Below are positions 37,160-45,220 of a stretch of 64,000 bases of DNA, piece by piece. Numbering within the stretch: the first letter of the stretch is position 1; every line of letters begins with the position of its first letter. Below the pieces are notes generated by a model. The model saw nothing but the letters and a program-made list of their open reading frames with translations. It made no database searches and was not told the origin of the DNA. The DNA comes from Helicobacter jaachi (GTDB lineage: Bacteria; Campylobacterota; Campylobacteria; Campylobacterales; Helicobacteraceae): the NCBI RefSeq assembly GCF_000763135.2, contig NZ_JRPR02000002.1, positions 244,465 through 308,464 of the forward strand, given 5' to 3'. The position numbers and the translations under genes were made by a program.

Positions 37160-38755
37160 ATGATGATATTGCTTATTGATAATTATGATTCTTTTACCTA
37201 TAACATTTATCAAGCGCTTTATTGCTTTAATTTCCCCATAAAAGTCGTGCGCAGCGATAAAATTAGCATTGATGAAATTCGCGCGCTAAGTCCTAAGTAT
37301 ATCATCATCGGTCCGGGTCCCAAAAGCCCAAAAGATGCGGGTATTTCTATACAAATCGTGCAAGCATTGCAGGGTGTGTATCCTATTTTGGGCATTTGTC
37401 TAGGACATCAGGCGATTATGGCAGCTTATGGCGTGGATATTGTGAATGCTAAAAACATCGTGCATGGCAAGGTTGAGCCATTACATCATAATCAAAAAGG
37501 GCTTTTTAGGCATATTAGCCCGCTCACGCCTATTGTGCGTTATCACTCGCTTGTGGGTAAGATAGAGCAGCTCCCAGATTGCTTTGAAGTGAGCGCGTGG
37601 AGCGCAGATGGCGAGATTATGGCGATTGAACATAAAGTGCATAATCTTATGGGCGTGCAGTTTCACCCAGAATCTATTGGCACGATTGAGGGTCAAAAAA
37701 TGTTGTTAAACTTTTTGCATTATACGCGCGAGATTACGCCTATTAAAAGCTATCTTAAAAGCCTTTTGCGTGGGGAAAGTCTAAGCTTTAAGCAAGCCTA
37801 TGATGTGATGGACGAGCTAACGGAGGGCAATATGAGCGATGCACAAATTGGCAGTATGCTCACAAGCCTTGAGATTAAAGGCGTAAATGAGGAGGAGTTA
37901 GCGGGTTTTGCGAGTGTGCTAAAGCAAAAGGCTATTGCTTTTAGTGTGCCACTTAGCAATGAAGTGCAGCTTGATATGGTCGGCACAGGTGGGAGTGCGC
38001 ATAAAACCTTTAATGTCTCAACCACAAGCGCGCTGCTTTTAGCCAGTAGCGGGGTGAAAATTATTAAGCATGGCAATCGCGCTATTACTTCTAAATCAGG
38101 CTCTGCGGACTTGCTGCAGGCACTTGGTGTGAATGTCAATATGGATTTAGAATCTTGCAAGAGGGCGTATGAGGAGCTTGGCTTTACTTTTTTATTTGCG
38201 CAAAAATTCCATGCAGCTATGCGCTTTGCAGCGCCTGCTAGGGCGAGCTTGGGCTTTAAGACGGCTTTTAATTTAATCGGTCCTTTAGCAAATCCTGCTA
38301 ATGTCACGCATCAATTTATTGGCGTTTTTGATAAAGCGTATGCGGAGATTATGGCGCGCGCGTTAGAAATTTTAGGGATAAAAAGGGCTATGGTTGTAAG
38401 CGCGCTTGATGGCTATGATGAAATTTCACTTTGCGCGCCTACGCACATTACAGAGCTTAATAATGGCAGCATTAAAAGCTATGTGTTTAATCCTAGCGAG
38501 GTGGGACTTTCAATGGTATCTTTTAGTGAGCTTGTAGGCGGGGGGATTGAAGAGAATAAGTGCATCACACTTGATATTTTTCACGCAAAAAAATCGCCAA
38601 AATCCGAGCTTGTAGCGCTTAATACTGGTGCTGCGCTCTATCTTGCAGGGTGTGCGGAGAGCATTAAGGAGGGCTATTTTTTAGCCCAAGAGATTATAGA
38701 ATCTAAGCGCGTTTTAACCCTCCTAGAGCGGCTAAAACAAATAAGCAATGAATAG
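37160..38755 (+). CDS. trpGD: Fused anthranilate synthase component II / anthranilate phosphoribosyltransferase
   Basis: 531 aa. N-terminal glutamine amidotransferase (IDNYDSFTYN, IIGPGPKSPKDAG, nucleophile Cys in LGICLGHQAI, HPESIGT), then anthranilate phosphoribosyltransferase from about residue 200 (DMVGTGGSAHKTFNVSTT, KHGNRAITSKSGSADLLQALG, FHAAMRFAAPARASLGFKTAFNLIGPL). The fusion is as in enteric bacteria and Campylobacterota. ATG at 37160 has AAAGGAG. No trpC, trpF, trpB or trpA follows; repeat copy D begins 22 nt after the stop. Confidence 0.94.
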   Translation: MMILLIDNYDSFTYNIYQALYCFNFPIKVVRSDKISIDEIRALSPKYIIIGPGPKSPKDAGISIQIVQALQGVYPILGICLGHQAIMAAYGVDIVNAKNIVHGKVEPLHHNQKGLFRHISPLTPIVRYHSLVGKIEQLPDCFEVSAWSADGEIMAIEHKVHNLMGVQFHPESIGTIEGQKMLLNFLHYTREITPIKSYLKSLLRGESLSFKQAYDVMDELTEGNMSDAQIGSMLTSLEIKGVNEEELAGFASVLKQKAIAFSVPLSNEVQLDMVGTGGSAHKTFNVSTTSALLLASSGVKIIKHGNRAITSKSGSADLLQALGVNVNMDLESCKRAYEELGFTFLFAQKFHAAMRFAAPARASLGFKTAFNLIGPLANPANVTHQFIGVFDKAYAEIMARALEILGIKRAMVVSALDGYDEISLCAPTHITELNNGSIKSYVFNPSEVGLSMVSFSELVGGGIEENKCITLDIFHAKKSPKSELVALNTGAALYLAGCAESIKEGYFLAQEIIESKRVLTLLERLKQISNE

Positions 38756-38776
38756 CTTAACCCCTACAGGCACGAG

Positions 38777-38928
38777 ATTATAGAATCTAACCTAAAAAAA
38801 CAAGTTGATAGATGCTTAAAGCAGCTATAACTTTATACTTTAGGCGTCGCAGGGCAATTCACTTGCCCGCAGACAAGATACGCGCGGCTTTTTATAAAAA
38901 AGCAATAGCGCGGGAATATAGAATCTAG
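38777..38928 (-). repeat. Intergenic repeat copy D (full length), inverted relative to copy C
   Basis: 152 bp between convergent trpGD and a Sel1 gene. On the minus strand it runs CTAGATTCTATATTCCCGCG ... GGTTAGATTCTATAAT. Both arms match copy C nearly base for base; the centre differs but still pairs: GGGCAA-TTCAC-TTGCCC (38852-38868) with extra GC pairs outside. Confidence 0.85.
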
Positions 38929-39022
38929 TTTGCAAAATTACATAGCACAGATTCTATAAAGCACGGCGGCAGGATTTGCCTCAAAGAAACTTTTGGCCTA
39001 AAAAACTAGCCACGTAATCGTC

Positions 39023-39631
39023 TCAATTAAGCTCGCGATAGGCATCACAACCTTGTTGTAATCCTAAATAGCACGCCTGTGCGTAAAAGCTAAGCGCGGC
39101 TTGCCTGCTTTTTTGCACGCCTAGACCTTTGGCATACATATCGCCAAGATTCATACACCCCGCCACACTTCCGCCACTGCATGCGCGCTCATAGAGTTTA
39201 AGCGCATCATCATAGCTTTTACTCACAAATTTCCCCTCCTGTGAAAGCACGCCTAAATTATTGCACCCATCAGGCTCAAAGCGTGAGCAAGCAAATTTAT
39301 ACAGCTGTATGCTCATACCATAATTTTGCTTCACGCCTAGCCCGTTTTGGTATAAAATGCCAAGATTACTGCAGGCTTTTAGCACATTGCCATCGCAAGC
39401 AAGTTTATAATAATATGCCGCCTTTGCATACCACTGCACGCCATTTTCACCTTTCATATATTCATGCGCAGCAAAGTAGCAATCGCTTGCTAAGCCATTA
39501 TTGCAATTCTCTACATATGGTGCTACACGCTTTTGCATATCAGGGCTTTCATAGTTATCCATACTCTCATCAGCCAGCCACGCGCCAAAAGTGAAAGCAC
39601 ATATTGCGCCAAGTGCGAGGAAGATTCTCAT
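39023..39631 (-). CDS. Secreted Sel1-repeat protein (downstream paralogue)
   Basis: 202 aa with signal peptide (IFLALGAICAFTFGAWLA) and about four Sel1/Hcp repeats, each with a Cys pair and the pattern A(C)xNLGxLYxxGxGV: ACSNLGILYQNGLGVKQ, GCNNLGVLSQEGKF, GCMNLGDMYAKGLGVQK. Extracellular or periplasmic scaffold role is expected; partner unknown. Its start overlaps the stop of the next Sel1 gene (ATGA), so the pair is one operon and likely a tandem duplication. Confidence 0.85.
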   Translation of the reverse strand: MRIFLALGAICAFTFGAWLADESMDNYESPDMQKRVAPYVENCNNGLASDCYFAAHEYMKGENGVQWYAKAAYYYKLACDGNVLKACSNLGILYQNGLGVKQNYGMSIQLYKFACSRFEPDGCNNLGVLSQEGKFVSKSYDDALKLYERACSGGSVAGCMNLGDMYAKGLGVQKSRQAALSFYAQACYLGLQQGCDAYRELN

Positions 39632-40254
39632 TTTTTCTCCTTGAGTTTTAGTGCCTTGTATTCATCGCAGCCCTCTTGAAAGCCTAAATCACACGATAAG
39701 CCATAGTATTCCATAGCCTTTTGCTTATCCTTTTTTATTCCCTTGCCCTCAAAGAGCAGTGCGGCGATATTAAAGCAGGCTCTATCATTTCTAGCTAAGC
39801 ATGCATCGGTATAATATAATCCGGCTTGCTTGTAATCTTGCTCTACGCCTACGCCCTCTTCAAACATCACGCCTAAATTATTGCACGCTTTTGCGTAGCC
39901 ACCAACGCATGCTTGATGATACAGCCCTAGCGCTACCTCATAGTCTTGTCGCACGCCTAAACCATAATGATATAGCACGCCAAGTGAGTTGCATGAGGGC
40001 TTAAAGCCACCATCGCAAGCCTTATAGTAATATCCAGCGCTTGTTGCATAGTTTTGCGCCACACCGCTGCCTTGAAAATATAATGTCCCAAGTGCGTGGC
40101 ACGCGCCCAAATCGCCATTAGCGCAGATATTTTCATATAAGCGCACAGCCTTGCTAAAATCACTATCAAGCCACGCGTTATACGCCTCTTGCAGGCTATT
40201 AGCATTTACTATATTTATAAGGAATGATAAGTATAAGGCTATGGAAAGTCTCAT
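39628..40254 (-). CDS. Secreted Sel1-repeat protein (upstream paralogue)
   Basis: 208 aa: signal peptide (RLSIALYLSFLINIVNA) followed by five Sel1 repeats (ACHALGTLYFQGSGVAQ, SCNSLGVLYHYGLGVRQ, ACNNLGVMFEEGVGVEQ, ACFNIAALLFEGKGIKK, GCDEYKALK). Repeats are 36 residues long with Cys pairs eight residues apart, the Helicobacter cysteine-rich protein pattern. Function unknown beyond the family. Confidence 0.85.
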   Translation of the reverse strand: MRLSIALYLSFLINIVNANSLQEAYNAWLDSDFSKAVRLYENICANGDLGACHALGTLYFQGSGVAQNYATSAGYYYKACDGGFKPSCNSLGVLYHYGLGVRQDYEVALGLYHQACVGGYAKACNNLGVMFEEGVGVEQDYKQAGLYYTDACLARNDRACFNIAALLFEGKGIKKDKQKAMEYYGLSCDLGFQEGCDEYKALKLKEKK

Positions 40255-40373
40255 TTTGGGGTCCCTCTGATGTCGTGAATTTGTGAAATATAGAATCTAT
40301 ATGCTAAAAGTGTTCCTTTTTTTAAAGATTCTAGCAAAAAATAAAAAATTGCGCGTATTTTAATAAAAATGTG

Positions 40374-40379
40374 TAAAAT
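40374..40379 (+). promoter_or_regulatory. -10 box of the TraF-like gene
   Basis: TAAAAT 51 nt before the ATG at 40431, preceded by a run of A/T. A tentative promoter. Confidence 0.3.
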
Positions 40380-40430
40380 GGCACGATTTTTTCTTAGGCA
40401 ATAGCAAAATAATTTTTTATAGAGGTGTGT

Positions 40431-42170
40431 ATGACTTCGCTTAAAAAGATTTGTGTATTTTCGTTGGTGTGGGTAGTTAGTGGCTTTGGTTTAGAGTTTG
40501 GCACTATGGGAAATGCTGCTGCTGGTATGGGCGGTGCAGGCGTGGCGGTTAGAGATTCTGCATGGGGACTTTATTATAATCCCGCGCTTTTAGGCGCAGA
40601 TAGACGCTCAAAGTTTGGATATAGCTTTGGCGTGCAGTTTAAGGAGCAAAATCTCTTGCAGCTAGCGACCATTGATACAGCAGCGCTAGAGGATTTGCCC
40701 GCTAAGCTCACTAGTCAGCTCACAGGTAGCGGCAGTGGCGGCACGAATGTAACTATTGGCGGCACAAATGTGAGCGGTGCTTTAGGTGGGACTTTAAATG
40801 CGCTCTTTCCAAATAGCAATGGCAATATCACGGTGGATAATGTCAAAGATTTAGCTAGTGAAGTAACAGGTAATACACAAACTTGTGTCGATATGACAGC
40901 TTGCTGGGATAGCATAACTGGCACAGATGCGCTAGCAAAGCTAAAAGATAAGCTCTCAAGCGCAGCCACAGAGGGAGGAAGCCCGCTTGTTGGGAGTATT
41001 ATTAATGGTGTAGAGCCTGATAAGCTTGTAGAGATTATGAAAGAAGCCTCAAGCGGTAATTTTGATGCAAATACTATGCTTAAGCAGGTGGGTAAAATCA
41101 CTATTGCAAAGGGTGCAGATTCTGTAATTGATAAGCTTTTAAATGATTTTGGCGTGATTGATAGCGCGCTTAAGGGCAATGATGTGAATATCACTACTCA
41201 AAATGGCTTTGTGTTTCAAATTGCGGGGGATAAAAAAACAAGGCGCGTGGAGAATGACGCCATAGGCAGCATAGAAATTCAAGAGATAGATTCTGGGCGC
41301 GGGGCTGTGGGTATAGGGCTATTTGCCTCCGCTTTTAGTAATGCAAGCGCGCAGATTGACCCTAATAATAACCAACTTATTTTTGATTTAGGCGGGAAGT
41401 ATTATCAAGCTAGCATTGATGGCAATAGCGTAACGCTTCAATATTTGCCAAATCAGAATAATCTTAATGGCTCGATTATGAATGAGCAGGCTAATCATGT
41501 ATTGTATGCTAATGCGCTAGCTATTGTGGAAGTGCCTGTAGGCTATGGACATACGCTTTTCACGCCTGTGGGGGATATAAATGTGGGATTGGCTGTTAAA
41601 TTTATGCAGGCTATGGGCTATGGGCAAAATCTTAGCTTTTCTGTAGGGAAAACGCCAAGTGTAAGTGTGAGTATGGACGATATGGATATAGCGCAGACTT
41701 TTGGGCTAGATTTGGGCGTGCTATGGACACCGCGTTTTTTACAGAATCTACATCTTGGACTGGTAGCAAAAAATCTTAACGCGCCTGTGATTAAGCGCAC
41801 AGGAGGCTTACCAAATACTACGCTAAATCGTCAGTTGCGTGCAGGTGTTAGCTATGAAATGCTTGATTTTCTTACCTTTGCCTTTGATGCGGATATTTTG
41901 CCAAATGATACACTCTCCCTCTCAAGCCCTAAGAGTCAGTTTATTGGGGGAGGAGTTATGGCAAACTTCAAGGCTGTGGATTTTAGGCTAGGGGCTATGC
42001 AGGATATGCGCTCTAAAGCAGGGGAGGGCATTATTCTTACAGGCGGAGTGAATATTCTAGGCTTTCTTGATGTGGCGCTGCAGTATGGGCTAGGGCAAAA
42101 TGTCGTGGTTGAGGGCATAAATGTGTCAAATTATATGAGCTTGCGCGTAGGTGGGCAATTTAGTTTCTAA
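40431..42170 (+). CDS. TraF-like outer-membrane beta-barrel protein
   Basis: 579 aa. Signal peptide (KKICVFSLVWVVSGFG), then LEFGTMGNAAAGMGGAGVAV and GLYYNPALLG, the hallmark opening of the FadL/TraF-type barrel family (named after the F plasmid TraF, but chromosomal here). A long low-complexity Gly/Thr/Ser region with SGSGGTNVTIGG follows near residue 100, and the C terminus SLRVGGQFSF ends in Phe like an outer-membrane strand. No conjugation genes are nearby, so the name does not imply transfer. Start ATG 40431 has AGAGG. Confidence 0.65.
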   Translation: MTSLKKICVFSLVWVVSGFGLEFGTMGNAAAGMGGAGVAVRDSAWGLYYNPALLGADRRSKFGYSFGVQFKEQNLLQLATIDTAALEDLPAKLTSQLTGSGSGGTNVTIGGTNVSGALGGTLNALFPNSNGNITVDNVKDLASEVTGNTQTCVDMTACWDSITGTDALAKLKDKLSSAATEGGSPLVGSIINGVEPDKLVEIMKEASSGNFDANTMLKQVGKITIAKGADSVIDKLLNDFGVIDSALKGNDVNITTQNGFVFQIAGDKKTRRVENDAIGSIEIQEIDSGRGAVGIGLFASAFSNASAQIDPNNNQLIFDLGGKYYQASIDGNSVTLQYLPNQNNLNGSIMNEQANHVLYANALAIVEVPVGYGHTLFTPVGDINVGLAVKFMQAMGYGQNLSFSVGKTPSVSVSMDDMDIAQTFGLDLGVLWTPRFLQNLHLGLVAKNLNAPVIKRTGGLPNTTLNRQLRAGVSYEMLDFLTFAFDADILPNDTLSLSSPKSQFIGGGVMANFKAVDFRLGAMQDMRSKAGEGIILTGGVNILGFLDVALQYGLGQNVVVEGINVSNYMSLRVGGQFSF

Positions 42171-42206
42171 ATTAATGAGTGCTGGGCGTTTAGATTTGTA
42201 ATTTAT

Positions 42207-42220
42207 AGAATCTAGATTCT
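42207..42220. repeat. Palindrome AGAATCTAGATTCT after the tRNA gene
   Basis: Perfect 14-nt palindrome, extended by TTTA on the left and TAAA on the right, between the convergent TraF-like gene and tRNA-Pro. May act as a bidirectional hairpin. Confidence 0.55.
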
Positions 42221-42257
42221 GTAAATAGCGTGAAAGTAGGGAATGAAAGGCTCACAA

Positions 42258-42335
42258 TGGTCGGAGTAGCGGGATTCAAACCCACGACCTCACCCACCCC
42301 AAGGGTGCGCGCTAATCAGGCTGCGCTATACTCCG
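42258..42335 (-). tRNA. tRNA-Pro (anticodon GGG)
   Basis: On the minus strand the gene begins CGGAGTATAGCGC and ends GCTACTCCGACCA with an encoded CCA. The acceptor stem CGGAGTA pairs with TACTCCG; the anticodon stem-loop is CACCC-TTGGGGT-GGGTG, placing GGG at positions 34-36; the T arm is GTGGG-TTTGAAT-CCCGC (one G-T pair). Reads proline codons CCC and CCU. Length 78 nt with CCA. Confidence 0.95.
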
Positions 42336-42404
42336 CCTTTAGAATTAAGGCAAGGGCGGTATTATAGCGAATTTTGTTAATGCGTCTAGTGGAGTTAGTG
42401 GGAA

Positions 42405-42418
42405 TATAATTTGCTTAT
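42405..42418 (+). promoter_or_regulatory. Candidate flgI promoter
   Basis: TATAAT at 42405-42410 fits a housekeeping -10. The overlapping string GGG-AATATAATTT-GC also fits the GG-N10-GC spacing of a sigma-54 promoter with TTGCT at the -12 side, but the -24 side lacks the usual TGGCA. Either could drive flgI. Confidence 0.35.
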
Positions 42419-42453
42419 CGGTTATAGAATCTTTAAAGAGAAGCAAGGACGCG

Positions 42454-43503
42454 ATGATGAAAAAGATAGAATTTAGAGCAATAAGCAGTATAGCATGGCT
42501 TTTAATGCTGTGCGCGAGCTGGCTTTATGGGCAGAAAATCAATGAACTAGCGCAAATTGTAGGTATGCGCAGCAATAGTTTAGTGGGCTATGGCTTAGTG
42601 ATTGGCTTAAATGGCACTGGGGATAAAAGCGGCTCAAAATTTACTATGCAAAGCATTGCAAATATGCTAGAGAGCGTAAATGTCAAGCTCTCCGCAAGTG
42701 ATATCAAATCAAAAAATGTAGCTGCGGTAATGGTTACAGCCTCTTTGCCGCCTTTTGCAAGGCAGGGCGATAAGATTGATATTTTAGTATCTTCTATTGG
42801 CGATGCGAAGTCTATAAATGGCGGCACGCTGGTGATGACGCCTTTAAGTGGGGTTGATGGTAATATTTATGCGCTCGCGCAGGGCAATATCATTTTGGGG
42901 GAGAGCGCAAGCGCGCTATCTGGAACGATTGTGGGCGGAGCAAGTGTGGAAAGGGAGATAAATTATAATCTAGCCTCCCAAGAGAGCGCGACTTTAAGCC
43001 TAAAAAGTGCGGATTTGCAAAATGCTATTAAAGTGCAGGAAGCTATAAATGAGGTATTTGGCGATTTAGTCGCTACAGCCATTGATGCACGCACTATTAA
43101 GCTTAAAAAGCCCGCACAATTTAGTATGGTGGAGTTTTTGGCTTTTATTGAAGAAATTGAGATTGACCCATCGCGCAAGGAGCGCATAATTATCGATGAG
43201 AAGTCTGGCACGATTGTAGCGGGAGTAGGCATTACTATTGAACCTGTGGTGGTAACGCATGGGGATATTACCATTAAAATTTCTAATGAAAGCGTGCAAG
43301 ACCCCGATGCACTCACCCTTGAAGATGGCACAATTATGAGCAAGGCTCAAGGCACGATTGCAAGCACAGATGGCACAAAGCCCACTGTTTCAAGCGTGGT
43401 CAAAGCATTGCAAAAAATGGGCGCAACGCCGCGCAATGTGATTTCAATTTTAGAGAGTATTAAAAAATCTGGCGCGCTTAATGCTGAAATTGAAGTGATG
43501 TAG
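42454..43503 (+). CDS. flgI: Flagellar P-ring protein FlgI
   Basis: 349 aa periplasmic ring subunit around the flagellar rod. Seen: a signal peptide (SSIAWLLMLCASWLYG), RINELAQIVGMRSNSLVGYGLVIGLNGTGD-type start (KINELAQIVG, LVGYGLVIGLNGTGD), ASLPPFARQGDKIDILVSSIGDAKSI-type block, and the C-terminal SSVVKALQKMGATPRNVISILESIKKSGAL (key residues KMGATPRNVI). First of three flagellar genes. Confidence 0.96.
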   Translation: MMKKIEFRAISSIAWLLMLCASWLYGQKINELAQIVGMRSNSLVGYGLVIGLNGTGDKSGSKFTMQSIANMLESVNVKLSASDIKSKNVAAVMVTASLPPFARQGDKIDILVSSIGDAKSINGGTLVMTPLSGVDGNIYALAQGNIILGESASALSGTIVGGASVEREINYNLASQESATLSLKSADLQNAIKVQEAINEVFGDLVATAIDARTIKLKKPAQFSMVEFLAFIEEIEIDPSRKERIIIDEKSGTIVAGVGITIEPVVVTHGDITIKISNESVQDPDALTLEDGTIMSKAQGTIASTDGTKPTVSSVVKALQKMGATPRNVISILESIKKSGALNAEIEVM

Positions 43504-43513
43504 GAGGTGATAT

Positions 43514-43882
43514 ATGCAGCAGCTTGATACATCAATGGCGCTTATGCATTATAATAAAGCAAAAGATGCGCTAAATATTGCGAGTAAGCAAAGCAGCGAG
43601 CAAAAAGAAGATGCAAAATTAAGGGAGCAAACTGATAATTTTGAATCTTTGCTGCTTAAAACCATGCTTGAGCTTGCTATAAAAAATGATGATACGCTCT
43701 ATCCTAAGCAGCCCGGTAGCGATATTTATCATTCTATGTATATTGAGCAATTAAGCCAAAGCTTAAGCGGAAGTTTTGGATATAGTGAGTTATTATTTAA
43801 TTTTTTAAAAGAGCAGCAAAATATGGGCTTGGCTAAAAAAGGAGTAAAAAATCCTTATGGAATATCAAAACAGCCTCATTAA
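43514..43882 (+). CDS. Rod-binding protein (FlgJ N-terminal type)
   Basis: 122 aa containing only the rod-capping domain: NFESLLLKTMLELAIKNDD and PGSDIYHSMYIEQLSQSL, with no muramidase domain. Campylobacterota often keep this short form next to flgI; the cell-wall hydrolase must be supplied separately. GGAGGTGA 6 nt before ATG. Overlaps flgS by 26 nt. Confidence 0.85.
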   Translation: MQQLDTSMALMHYNKAKDALNIASKQSSEQKEDAKLREQTDNFESLLLKTMLELAIKNDDTLYPKQPGSDIYHSMYIEQLSQSLSGSFGYSELLFNFLKEQQNMGLAKKGVKNPYGISKQPH

Positions 43883-44906
43883 TCCTGATATTTTAGAGCG
43901 TTTAAATAGCGATGATAAAAGTGTGCTTTTAGAATCGTTAGCCACTTTAATCCAAAGCACTTATGGCACAGAAGAAGAGTTTAAAAAACTACAAAATGAT
44001 TTTAATAGCCTAAAGGCTTTGTATGAATGGGTGCTTGAGCTTATTCCGCAGGCTTTGTGGGTGATAGAATCTAATGGAGAGATTTTCTATCAAAACGCAG
44101 AGGCAAGCAAGCTTGAAAATATGCTTAAAGACATCACGCATTTATGCGATGGCGAACATGAAGTTGAATATCTTGGGCAATCTTACCTCCTGCAAAAAAG
44201 CACTAAAAATGATAAAAAAGTGATGAGTGTGACAAACATCACTAATCAAAAAAGGCAAGAGCGCCTAGCCTCTATGGGGCAGGTCTCTGCCCATTTAGCT
44301 CACGAAATCCGCAATCCCATAGGCTCTATATCTTTGCTTACTTCAAGTTTATTGAAGCGCGGTGATGAGCGCGTGCAGCCTTTAGTGCTTGAGATAAAAA
44401 AGGCTTTGTGGCGCGTAGAGCGGCTTATAAATGCTACCTTGCTTTTTACAAAGGGCGTAAAGGCAAATAGGCAGCTTCGCACGCTTGGGGATTTTGAAGA
44501 TGATTTATATAATAGCGTGGGTTACTACACTTATTCTAAGCCTATTTGTTTTGAGTTTGATTTAGGCGATAAGCAAAGGCAGATTTTGAGCGATTTTGAT
44601 TTAATGAGCATTGTGCTGCAAAATTTTCTATCAAATGCTATTGATGCCATTGAGGAGGGCGAGTGCGAGGAAGGGCTTGTGGTGGTGAAGTTTAGCGATG
44701 AGGGGGAGGAGTGGTGCTTTAGCTTTAGCGATAATGGGCGCGCGATTATGGATAAAAATATTTTATTTGAACCTTTTAAGACTACAAAGCTTAAGGGCAA
44801 TGGCTTAGGGCTAGCTTTGTGTCAGCAGATTGTAAGCGCGCATAATGGCACTATTTGCCTTGATGAGCATACAAAAACCTTTTTTGTTAAGATTGCAAAA
44901 ATCTAA
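43857..44906 (+). CDS. flgS: Flagellar sensor histidine kinase FlgS
   Basis: 349 aa soluble NtrB-like kinase. It phosphorylates FlgR to turn on sigma-54 flagellar genes after the export apparatus is built. Seen: N-terminal PAS-like region (PQALWVIESNGEIFYQNAEA), H box LAHEIRNPIGSIS (His near 146), N box NFLSNAIDAIEEG, G boxes FSDNGRAI and KGNGLGLALCQQIV. No membrane segment. Located directly downstream of flgI and the rod protein, as known in H. pylori. Confidence 0.92.
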   Translation: MEYQNSLINPDILERLNSDDKSVLLESLATLIQSTYGTEEEFKKLQNDFNSLKALYEWVLELIPQALWVIESNGEIFYQNAEASKLENMLKDITHLCDGEHEVEYLGQSYLLQKSTKNDKKVMSVTNITNQKRQERLASMGQVSAHLAHEIRNPIGSISLLTSSLLKRGDERVQPLVLEIKKALWRVERLINATLLFTKGVKANRQLRTLGDFEDDLYNSVGYYTYSKPICFEFDLGDKQRQILSDFDLMSIVLQNFLSNAIDAIEEGECEEGLVVVKFSDEGEEWCFSFSDNGRAIMDKNILFEPFKTTKLKGNGLGLALCQQIVSAHNGTICLDEHTKTFFVKIAKI

Positions 44907-45220
44907 GATTGCTATAATGCTTGCGTTTTTATTTTAAACGCTCATATAGAATATTTGTAGAAACTAACTTATAGAATCTAAAGTGTAAGGTTTATTTAGG
45001 CTCTTGTTAGAGTCTGTATGCAGGCATTTCGGCAAGGTGTACATTTGCGATGAACAAATGAACAATGGTATGACCGTAGACAAGTTCAGATAGCCTTTTT
45101 TGATATCAAGGCTTTTAAGTAGAAATATAGAAAGTTCATTTTATAATGGACACAGTCTTTGATTTCTAAAAATTTTATTTTAGCTCAGTTGTCTTGCCAT
45201 TTGTTATTGAGGAGAAAAAT
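44907..45220 (+). other. Gene-free gap with two promoter-like boxes
   Basis: No recognised gene in 314 bp. A TGCTATAAT extended -10 lies just after the flgS stop (about 44914-44922) with no coding frame behind it for 300 nt; a short inverted repeat CATTTG...CAAATG occurs near 45045-45060; TATAAT at 45142-45147 precedes the zinc-ribbon gene. No SRP RNA, tmRNA or 6S signature was found. The first box could start a small RNA or a long leader. Confidence 0.4.
45142..45147 (+). promoter_or_regulatory. -10 box of the zinc-ribbon protein gene
   Basis: TATAAT in TTCATTTTATAATGG, 74 nt before the GTG start, in an AT-rich context. Confidence 0.4.

Noticed and set aside
38986..40260. Tandem sequence repeats as CRISPR or satellite
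   Set aside because: The periodicity is about 108 nt and follows the 36-residue Sel1 repeats of the two proteins, not identical repeats with spacers.
40431..42170. TraF-like name as a sign of a conjugative element
   Set aside because: No other transfer, relaxase or coupling genes are near; the protein is a signal-peptide barrel of a family common on Campylobacterota chromosomes.
44930..45120. SRP RNA, 6S RNA or tmRNA gene
   Set aside because: The conserved GGAAGG/GCAGCC-type SRP loop, a 6S bubble and an alanine-type tRNA half are all absent.
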